From the NCBI RefSeq assembly GCF_030161555.1, contig NZ_BSUK01000001.1, forward strand, positions 3,348,001-3,412,000: 64,000 nt of DNA, in the 5' to 3' direction. The notes under the pieces were generated by a model. It did no database searches and was not told the DNA's origin. It saw nothing but the letters and a program-made list of their open reading frames with translations. The position numbers and the translations under genes are program-made. This document shows positions 57,206-64,000 of the stretch, piece after piece; the first letter of the stretch is position 1; every line of letters starts with the position of its first letter. This DNA comes from Luteimicrobium album (GTDB lineage: Bacteria; Actinomycetota; Actinomycetes; Actinomycetales; Cellulomonadaceae).

Positions 57206-57774
57206 CCCCGGAGGAAGAGCGGGCCGACGAGTCGTCGCACACCTCCTCGCTGGGTGCGGACTGGACCGTCGGACCCGACGGCGTCCGGTCCCGCCGCGCG
57301 GCGCGCGTCATCCTGCTCGACGACGCCGGGCGGGCCCTCCTCGTGCGAGGGCACGACGCCGACCAGCCCGAACGGTCCTGGTGGTTCACCGTCGGCGGCG
57401 GGATCGACGGTGACGAGACGCCCGCCGAGGCCGCGCTGCGCGAGGTCCGCGAGGAGACCGGCATCGTCCTCGAGCCCGCGCAGCTCGTCGGGCCCGTGCT
57501 GACCCGCGTCGGCATCTTCGACTTCTTCAAGGAGACGTGCCGGCAGGACGAGGTCTTCTACGCGGCCGTCGTGCCGCACGTCGACGGACCCGACACGGCC
57601 GGTTGGACCGACGTCGAGCGCGAGCTCCTCGACGAGCTCGCCTGGCTCACGGCCGACGAGCTGCGCACCCAGCCCCTCGAGTACTTCCCGACCGCCCTGC
57701 CCGACGTCCTCGACCAGCTCGCCCGCGGTTGGGACGGCACCGTCCGCCACCTCGGCACCGAGCACGACGACTGA
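57202..57774 (+). CDS. Nudix hydrolase
   Basis: A 190-residue Nudix protein with a complete box: [20 protein letters not shown] then [23 protein letters not shown] precedes it and [16 protein letters not shown] follows. It hydrolyses a nucleoside diphosphate-linked compound; substrate unknown. GTG overlaps the pdxS stop by GTGA. The insertion between pdxS and pdxT suggests a role in the same operon, perhaps removing a damaged cofactor, but that is a guess. Confidence 0.88.
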   Translation: MTPEEERADESSHTSSLGADWTVGPDGVRSRRAARVILLDDAGRALLVRGHDADQPERSWWFTVGGGIDGDETPAEAALREVREETGIVLEPAQLVGPVLTRVGIFDFFKETCRQDEVFYAAVVPHVDGPDTAGWTDVERELLDELAWLTADELRTQPLEYFPTALPDVLDQLARGWDGTVRHLGTEHDD

Positions 57775-57805
57775 GCACGCCCATCCCCAAGGAGCACCAC
57801 CGCCC

Positions 57806-58420
57806 GTGAGCAGCATCCCCACCATCGGCGTCCTAGCGCTCCAGGGCGACGTCCGCGAGCACCGCGCCGCGCTCGAGGCGTCCGGCGCGACCACGGTCGC
57901 CGTGCGCCGGCCCGACGAGCTCGCCGCCGTCGACGGCCTCGTGCTCCCCGGCGGCGAGTCCACCACCATCGACAAGCTCCTGCGGATCTTCGAGCTCGAC
58001 GAACCCCTCCAGGCCCGGATCGCCGACGGCCTCCCCGTCTACGGCTCGTGCGCCGGCATGATCCTGCTCGCGGACCGCGTGCTCGGCGGCACCCACGACC
58101 AGCAGACCCTCGGCGGGCTCCACGCCACGGTCCGCCGCAACGCCTTCGGGCGGCAGGTCGACTCCTTCGAGGCCGACCTCCCGTTCGCCCACCTCGACGG
58201 CGGACCCGTCCACGCCGTCTTCATCCGCGCGCCCTGGATCGAGGACGTCGGCGACGACGTCGACGTGCTCGCCCGCATCCCCGGCGACTACCCGGAACCC
58301 GTCGCCGGTAAGATCGTCGCAGTTCGCCAAGGCTCGTTGCTCGCCACGTCGTTCCACCCCGAGATCTCGGGGGACCGGCGCGTGCACGAACACTTCGTCC
58401 AGATCGTCAAGGAGTCGTAG
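57806..58420 (+). CDS. pdxT: Pyridoxal 5'-phosphate synthase glutaminase subunit PdxT
   Basis: Class I glutamine amidotransferase supplying ammonia to PdxS. 204 residues. [12 protein letters not shown] at the start, [11 protein letters not shown], the nucleophile in [11 protein letters not shown], and the catalytic His-Glu in [12 protein letters not shown] at 57806 with an AAGGAG site. Ends three bases before yebC. Confidence 0.96.
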   Translation: MSSIPTIGVLALQGDVREHRAALEASGATTVAVRRPDELAAVDGLVLPGGESTTIDKLLRIFELDEPLQARIADGLPVYGSCAGMILLADRVLGGTHDQQTLGGLHATVRRNAFGRQVDSFEADLPFAHLDGGPVHAVFIRAPWIEDVGDDVDVLARIPGDYPEPVAGKIVAVRQGSLLATSFHPEISGDRRVHEHFVQIVKES

Positions 58421-58423
58421 TCG

Positions 58424-59182
58424 ATGTCAGGTCACTCCAAGTGGGCCACGACCAAGCACAAGAAGGCCGTGATCGACGCGAAGCGCGGCAAGCTCTTCGC
58501 CAAGCTCATCAAGAACATCGAGGTCGCCGCACGCACCGGCGGCGGTGACCCCGCGGGCAACCCGACCCTCTTCGACGCCATCCAGAAGGCCAAGAAGACC
58601 TCGGTCCCCAACGACAACATCGACCGCGCCGTCAAGCGTGGCTCCGGTGAAGGCGCCGACGCCGTCGACTACCAGACCATCATGTACGAGGGCTACGGCG
58701 TCGGCGGCATCGCCGTCCTCGTCGAGTGCCTCACCGACAACAAGAACCGCGCCGCCTCCGAGGTGCGCCTCGCGTTCTCCCGCAACGGCGGCAACCTCGC
58801 CGACCCCGGGTCCGTGTCGTACCTGTTCTCCCGCAAGGGCCTCGTCGTCGTCCCCAAGGCCGACGGCGTCACCGAGGACGACGTCATGCTCGCCGCCCTC
58901 GACGCCGGCGCCGAAGAGGTCACCGACGAAGGCGACGTCATCGAGGTCCTCTGCGAGGCGACCGACCTCGTCGCCGTGCGCACCGCCATCCAGGAAGCCG
59001 GCATCGAGTACGACTCCGCCGACTCGATCTGGCACCCGTCCATGGAGGTGGAGGTCGACGCCGACGGCGCCCGTAAGATCCTGCGCCTCATCGACGCGCT
59101 CGAGGACAGCGACGACGTGCAGAACGTGTACGCGAACTTCTCGGCCAGCGACGAAGTGATGGCTGAGCTCGACGAGGAGTGA
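58424..59182 (+). CDS. yebC: YebC/PmpR-family protein
   Basis: A 252-residue protein that starts [20 protein letters not shown], the family hallmark, with [19 protein letters not shown] and [20 protein letters not shown]. Older work calls it a DNA-binding transcription regulator; recent work links YebC-type proteins to translation of difficult sequences. Conserved between pdxT and ruvC in Actinobacteria. The 199-base gap after it shows no feature. Confidence 0.96.
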   Translation: MSGHSKWATTKHKKAVIDAKRGKLFAKLIKNIEVAARTGGGDPAGNPTLFDAIQKAKKTSVPNDNIDRAVKRGSGEGADAVDYQTIMYEGYGVGGIAVLVECLTDNKNRAASEVRLAFSRNGGNLADPGSVSYLFSRKGLVVVPKADGVTEDDVMLAALDAGAEEVTDEGDVIEVLCEATDLVAVRTAIQEAGIEYDSADSIWHPSMEVEVDADGARKILRLIDALEDSDDVQNVYANFSASDEVMAELDEE

Positions 59183-59381
59183 TCGTCGCCTGACTCGCTC
59201 GTGGTCGGGCCCGGCCGTCCCGCGCGCCTTGGTGCACCACGTCCGCCTCCGTCCACGTCGTCGGCGAGTCCTGGGGGCGCTCTCGGTGGACGAGCCCCTG
59301 GAGCGCGCCTGGGTGACCCTGCTTCGGGCGCCGCGGTGTGGCGGACGACGGCGCGGCGTGGGCGAGTGAGAGGGTGGGCGT

Positions 59382-59960
59382 GTGCGCGTGCTGGGGATCG
59401 ATCCGGGGCTGACCCGGTGCGGGGTCGGGGTCGTCGACTCCGCCGCCGGGCGGAAGGCTGTGCTGGTCGACGTCGGGGTCATCACGACCGCTCCCACCGT
59501 GACCGTCGATCTCAGGCTCGCTGAGGTGGCCGACTCGATCGACCGGTGGATGGACACGCATGTGCCCGACGTGGTGGCCATCGAGCGGGTGTTCGCGCAG
59601 CACAACGTCGGCACCGTGATGGGGACCGCCCAGGTGGCCGGTCTTGCCATGGTGGCTGCTGCGCGCAGGAAGGTGCCCGTGGCCCTGCACACGCCCAGCG
59701 AGGTCAAGGCCGCCGTCACCGGGAACGGGCGAGCCGGCAAGGAGCAGGTGCAGCGCATGGTCGCGCGGCTCCTCGGCCTCGCGGACCTGCCCAAGCCCGC
59801 CGACGCCGCCGACGCCCTCGCGCTCGCCATCTGCCACCTCTGGCGACCCGCCGGCGCCCTGCAGGGCGGCGACCGGCACGAGCTCACCCCCGCCCAGCGC
59901 GCCTGGGCCGCCGCCGAGCAGGCGGCGCGTCGGACACCCTCGGGGGTCCAGGGACGTTAG
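59382..59960 (+). CDS. ruvC: Crossover junction endodeoxyribonuclease RuvC
   Basis: Holliday-junction resolvase, 192 residues. Catalytic acids: Asp in [13 protein letters not shown], Glu in [12 protein letters not shown], and the C-terminal pair in [15 protein letters not shown]. The GTG at 59382 begins MRVLGIDPG. First gene of ruvCAB; 45 bases before ruvA. Confidence 0.96.
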   Translation: MRVLGIDPGLTRCGVGVVDSAAGRKAVLVDVGVITTAPTVTVDLRLAEVADSIDRWMDTHVPDVVAIERVFAQHNVGTVMGTAQVAGLAMVAAARRKVPVALHTPSEVKAAVTGNGRAGKEQVQRMVARLLGLADLPKPADAADALALAICHLWRPAGALQGGDRHELTPAQRAWAAAEQAARRTPSGVQGR

Positions 59961-60005
59961 GGTGGTGGCCGTTCGTACACCTGTTCGTAGAGGGGCCAGC
60001 CAGCG

Positions 60006-60643
60006 GTGATCGCACACCTGACCGGGACCGTCGCAGGGATCCGCCTCGACTCCGCCGTCCTCGACGTGAACGGCGTCGGGTACCTCGTGCACGCGACCCC
60101 CGGCACCCTCGGCACGCTGCGGCACGGCGCCACGGTCACGCTCTTCACCTCGCTCGTCGTCCGCGAGGACTCGATGACCGTGTTCGGTTTCGCCGACGAC
60201 GACGAGCGCGCGGTCTTCGAGACCGTCCAGTCGGTCTCGGGCGTCGGCCCGCGCCTCGCGCTCGCCATGCTGGCGGTGCACAGCCCCGAGGCGCTGCGTG
60301 CCGCCGTCGCGGGGAGGACCTCAAGGCGCTCGAGCGCGTGCCCGGCATCGGCCGCAAGTCCGCGCAGCGGATCGTGCTCGAGCTGAGCGGCAAGCTCGGG
60401 GCACCCGTCGGGACGGGTTCGGCCGCTGCGGCCGGCCACGGCGCGGGCGGCGCCGACTCCCGGCGCGACGAGGTCGTCGCCGCGCTCGTCGGGCTGGGGT
60501 GGACGCAGAAGGTCGCGGAAGAAGCAGTCGACGCGGTCGGTGAGGGCGGGGCCGACACCGACGCGGCGACCGGCACTCCGTCCGAGCAGGTCGCCGCCAC
60601 GCTCCGGGCGGCCCTGCGCCTTCTCGGTGGCCGGCGTGGCTGA
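60006..60643 (+). CDS. ruvA: Holliday junction DNA helicase RuvA (frame break at 60311-60314)
   Basis: Junction-recognising subunit of the RuvAB branch-migration motor, about 212 residues. OB fold at the N-terminus (MIAHLTGTVAGIRLDSAVLD), helix-hairpin-helix pair (SVSGVGPRLALAML, ALERVPGIGRKSAQRIVLEL) and a C-terminal RuvB-binding domain (DEVVAALVGLGWTQKVAEEA). One G missing at 60311-60314 splits it; adding it gives VAGEDLKALERV. The stop overlaps the ruvB start by 8 bases. Confidence 0.95.
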
Positions 60644-61690
60644 GCTCGCGCGCGACGAAGAGCGTGACCTCGGCACCGAGCGGCTCGTCACCGCGTCCGC
60701 CGACGACGTCGAGCGAGCCGCCGAGGCCGCGCTCCGTCCGCGGCGGCTCGACGAGTTCGTCGGCCAGCACGTGGTGCGCGAGCAGCTCTCGCTCGTCCTC
60801 GAGGCGGCGACGTCGCGCGGCGCGCCCCCGACCACGTCCTCCTGTCGGGGCCGCCCGGGCTCGGCAAGACGACGCTCGCCATGATCGTCGCCGCCGAGCT
60901 GGGCTCGTCCCTGCGGGTGACGAGCGGCCCGGCCATCCAGCACGCGGGCGACCTGGCCGCCGTCCTCAGCTCGCTCGAGGAGGGCGAGGTCCTCTTCCTC
61001 GACGAGATCCACCGGCTCGCGCGGCCCGCGGAGGAGCTGCTCTACGTCGCAATGGAGGACTTCCGGGTCGACGTCGTCGTCGGCAAGGGGCCGGAGCGAG
61101 CGCGATCCCGCTCGCGCTGCCGCCGTTCACCGTGGTCGGCGCGACCACGCGCGCGGGGCTCCTGCCCGCCCGCTGCGCGACCGGTTCGGCTTCACCGGGC
61201 ACCTCGACTACTACAGCTCGCCCGAGCTCGAGAAGGTGCTGCACCGCTCGGCACGGCTGCTCGACGTGCCGCTCGCCGCCGACGCCGCGGCCGAGATCGC
61301 GCGTCGGTCGCGCGGGACACCGCGCATCGCGAACCGTCTGCTCCGCAGGGTCCGGGACTGGGCGCAGGTGCGCGGCGACGGCCGGCTCGATCTGGCCGCC
61401 GCACGTGCCGCGCTCGAGGTCTACGAGGTGGACCCCGTCGGGCTCGACCGGCTCGACCGCGCCGTGCTCGACGCACTGTGCCGCCGGTTCGGGGAGGGCC
61501 GGTCGGGCTGGGCACGCTCGCCATGACCGTCGGCGAGGAGGCGGAGACCGTCGAGACCGTCGCCGAGCCGTACCTCGTGCGTGAGGGCTACGTCGCACGG
61601 ACGCCCCGCGGGCGGGTCGCGACGCCCGCAGCCTGGCGCCACCTGGGTCTCGAACCACCGGCGGACCAGCCTGCCCTTTTCAGGGCCTAG
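60636..61690 (+). CDS. ruvB: Holliday junction DNA helicase RuvB (four frame breaks)
   Basis: AAA+ motor of RuvAB, about 352 residues. [18 protein letters not shown], Walker [16 protein letters not shown], Walker [24 protein letters not shown] and the winged-helix end. The sequence needs four added bases: C at 60825-60829, G near 61093, C at 61169-61171 and G at 61491-61494 ([19 protein letters not shown]). Four independent breaks in one essential-type gene argue strongly for base-calling errors. GTG 60636 overlaps ruvA. Confidence 0.95.
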
Positions 61691-61855
61691 ACTGTTGCGG
61701 ACCTGTCGGCGCAGACGCGTGCCGGCGTCGACCGTGCTGCGGTGCGCCCCTCGAGGCGGCGCCGCGCCGGGCGAGCCGAGCGCGCGGGGGCGTCGGGCCA
61801 AACCAGTCAGCACGCGGCGCGGTGAGAACCGCTCGCGCATGAGGAGCAGCGACAC

Positions 61856-62319
61856 ATGCAGCACATCCACGCAGCCGTCGAGGCCGCGAACAGCGGCTCG
61901 TCCGGTGGCAGCAACTACACGTTCCTGATCATCCTCCTGGTGCTGCTCGTCGGCCTGTTCTTCCTCTCGCGCCGCACCCAGCGCAAGCAGAAGGACGCCC
62001 AGTCGTTCCGCGCGAACCTCACGCCGGGGCAGGACGTCATGACCGCGTCCGGCATGCTGGGCCGCATCGTCGAGGTCGACGGCGACGAGATCACCATCGA
62101 GTCGACCCCGGAACCCGTTCGCGCTGGGTGCGCGCCGCCATCGCGAAGGTCGTCGAACCGACGACCGCGACCGACGCGCCGGCCGTGACCGCCGGCGCCG
62201 AGGCGGAGGGTGACGACGTCCTCGAGGTCCCCGACGACCTGTCCGGTCTGACCGACGACGGCTCGCTCAAGGACGAGAAGCGTCAGGACGACACCGGGAA
62301 GGGCGACGGGGCCAAGTAG
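61856..62319 (+). CDS. yajC: Preprotein translocase subunit YajC (frame break near 62114-62119)
   Basis: Small Sec accessory membrane protein, about 155 residues. One transmembrane helix (YTFLIILLVLLVGLFFL), then RRTQRKQKDAQSFRANLTPG and GQDVMTASGMLGRIVEVDGD. One base missing around 62114-62119 splits it; restoring gives TPEPGSRWVRAAIAKVVEP. The acidic C-terminal tail ends at 62319. It precedes secD, the standard order. The 165-base gap before it carries the promoter. Confidence 0.93.
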
Positions 62320-62417
62320 CCCGCCCGGAGCACCACCGGTCCGCGCCCCGCGCGGTCCCGCTCGACTCCCCGCCATCGACGTCGCCCCCGGCGGCGCGCA
62401 CGAGAAGAGACACACCG

Positions 62418-64000
62418 TTGGCCACCACCAACCACGCGAAGTCCCACCCGGGCCGCGTCCTGCTGATCCTGCTGATCCTCGCCGCCGCGCTCTTCGGCAC
62501 GATCGGCCTCGGCGCCGCCGTCTCCAACGCCTCGTGGGCGCCCAAGCTGGCGCTCGACCTCGAGGGCGGGACGCAGCTCACGCTCAAGGCGAGCACGACG
62601 GACGGGTCGAAGGTCACCTCGGACTCGCTCGACCAGGCGATCGACGTGATCCGCAACCGCGTCGACTCGTCCGGCGTCTCCGAGGCGCAGATCAGCAAGC
62701 AGGGTGACAAGCAGATCGTCGTGGCGCTGCCGGGCAACCCGTCGCAGGACACGATCGACCTGGTGAGCAAGTCCGCGCAGATGCGGATCCGGCCCGTCCT
62801 CGTGATCGGCAGCCCGCTCACCGCGGCCCAGCAGACCGCGGCGGCCGCGACGCCCACGGAGACGAGCACCCCGGCCCCGACGTCCACGTCGACGCCGCAG
62901 TCCACGCCCACCGCGACGAACAAGAACTCGGCGTACCAGGGCGCGGCCCAGGCGCACGTCGAGGACGCGCGCTTCGTCAAGGGCACCGCCAAGGTCGAGA
63001 ACGCGGCCGCGACGCCGAGCCCCACACCGACCCCGACGTCGACGTCGGACACGAGCGCGAGCAGCTCCGACTCGCTCGAGGGCGGTGACGGGCTCAGCTC
63101 GCTCTCGCAGATCACGGCCGCGGACCAGAAGAGGTACGACGACCTCGACTGCACGGACAAGAGCAACCTCAAGGGCGGCGGCGGGGACGCCGCCGACAAG
63201 GTGCTCGTCACCTGCGCGCAGGACGGCACGGCCAAGTACATCCTCGGCCCGGTCGAGATCGAGGGCACCGAGATCAAGAGCGCGACCTCGGGCCTGAACA
63301 CGAACTCCCAGGGCGTCACGACCAACGAGTGGGTCGTGAACATCAAGTTCACGTCCGACGGCGCCAAGAAGCAGACGGCGATGACCAAGCGTCTCGCCCA
63401 GCTCGACCAGGCCGGTCAGGCCCCGCGCAACCAGTTCGGCATGGTCCTCGACGGCCTCGTCATCGAGGCGCCGAGCGTCGACGCCCAGTACGCGAGCACC
63501 GGCATCACGGGCAACTCGTCGCAGATCTCGGGCAGCTTCACGCGCCAGAGCGCGGCGACCCTCGCCAACCAGCTCAACTTCGGCGCCCTGCCGCTCCAGT
63601 TCGAGGTCCAGAGCCAGGAGCAGATCTCCGCGACGCTCGGCTCGGAGCAGCTCCAGAAGGGTCTCCTCGCGGGCCTCATCGGCATGGTGCTCGTGGTCAT
63701 CTACTCGATGTTCCAGTACCGCATGCTCGGTCTGCTCACGATCGCCTCGCTCGTCGTCGCCGGCGTCCTGACGTACGGCGTGATCACGTTGCTGTCGTGG
63801 CGGATGGGCTATCGGCTGTCCCTGCCGGGTGTCGCGGGCCTGATCGTGGCCATCGGCTTCACAGCCGACTCGTTCATCGTCTACTTCGAACGCATCCGAG
63901 ACGAGCTACGTGACGGGAGACCGCTCGCAGGCGCCGTCGAGCGTGGCTGGGAGCGCGCGCGGCGGACGGTGCTCGCGGCCAAGACCGTCAACCTGATCTC
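62418..64000 (+). CDS. secD: Protein translocase subunit SecD (3' end outside the window)
   Basis: Proton-motive-force-driven Sec component that helps release exported proteins. The TTG start at 62418 begins MATTNHAKSHPGRVLLILLI with a first membrane helix. The periplasmic P1 region (APKLALDLEGGTQLTLKAST, IDVIRNRVDSSGVSEAQISK) contains two Thr/Pro/Ser-rich low-complexity inserts, at about residues 145-175 and 195-215. The membrane part (KGLLAGLIGMVLVVIYSMFQ, AIGFTADSFIVYFERIRDEL) is complete up to the edge. No stop is reached. Confidence 0.95.
   Translation, partial: MATTNHAKSHPGRVLLILLILAAALFGTIGLGAAVSNASWAPKLALDLEGGTQLTLKASTTDGSKVTSDSLDQAIDVIRNRVDSSGVSEAQISKQGDKQIVVALPGNPSQDTIDLVSKSAQMRIRPVLVIGSPLTAAQQTAAAATPTETSTPAPTSTSTPQSTPTATNKNSAYQGAAQAHVEDARFVKGTAKVENAAATPSPTPTPTSTSDTSASSSDSLEGGDGLSSLSQITAADQKRYDDLDCTDKSNLKGGGGDAADKVLVTCAQDGTAKYILGPVEIEGTEIKSATSGLNTNSQGVTTNEWVVNIKFTSDGAKKQTAMTKRLAQLDQAGQAPRNQFGMVLDGLVIEAPSVDAQYASTGITGNSSQISGSFTRQSAATLANQLNFGALPLQFEVQSQEQISATLGSEQLQKGLLAGLIGMVLVVIYSMFQYRMLGLLTIASLVVAGVLTYGVITLLSWRMGYRLSLPGVAGLIVAIGFTADSFIVYFERIRDELRDGRPLAGAVERGWERARRTVLAAKTVNLI

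Overview
The window is very GC-rich (above 70 percent by eye), gene-dense, and rich in GTG starts and ATGA/GTGA start-stop overlaps. It encodes actinobacterial markers: a phosphatidylinositol mannoside (PIM) operon, a DUF3000 protein, a FemX-type ligase, an ECF41-like sigma factor, and YebC beside PdxST. This points to a member of the Actinomycetota. A pyruvate formate-lyase pair and a D-amino-acid-ligase-like ATP-grasp enzyme suggest a facultatively anaerobic Micrococcales member (Cellulomonas/Promicromonospora type). The genus is inference.

Layout. 1-30.6 kb is mostly core chromosome: HAD phosphatase and DUF1697; pflB-pflA; an RHH/Doc toxin-antitoxin pair with a strong operator-like dyad; acetyltransferase and PPOX-type oxidase; fadA-fadB beta-oxidation operon; FemX-like ligase; DUF3000-RNase D; gnd with a DegT-like protein, converging on an ATP-grasp ligase; zapE; ppk2 with an IS110 element abutting its start; glgX; a secreted lysine-rich protein; an ECF41-like sigma factor; tRNA-Gly, tRNA-Cys and tRNA-Val(GAC); and pabB-pabC.

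30.7-49.6 kb is an accessory island starting at tRNA-Val(CAC). It holds excisionase and integrase remnants, a phage-type adenine methyltransferase gene broken by an IS5-family element and abutted by an IS481-family element (both with visible target duplications), a Schlafen-type AlbA_2 gene, and a large polymorphic toxin locus. That locus is a secreted DNRLRE/LamG protein, an RHS/YD-repeat protein with a lower-GC nuclease-like tip, and an overlapping immunity gene. An ISL3 element with a perfect 8-bp duplication, an IS3 orfA remnant and a hypothetical gene follow.

49.7-64 kb is core again: thrS-HIT-pgsA-patA-pimA (the mycobacterial PIM order), a membrane protein, pdxS-Nudix-pdxT-yebC, ruvCAB, yajC and the start of secD.

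Data quality dominates interpretation. About 30 reading-frame breaks occur, nearly all explained by one (sometimes two) missing bases in a G or C run. They hit essential genes (thrS, patA, ruvA, ruvB, yajC) as well as accessory ones. The simplest explanation is uncorrected homopolymer deletions in the assembly, so frameshifted housekeeping genes are reported as CDS spanning the break. Genes broken by IS insertion or by clear deletion are called pseudogenes. No CRISPR array and no rRNA gene were seen.
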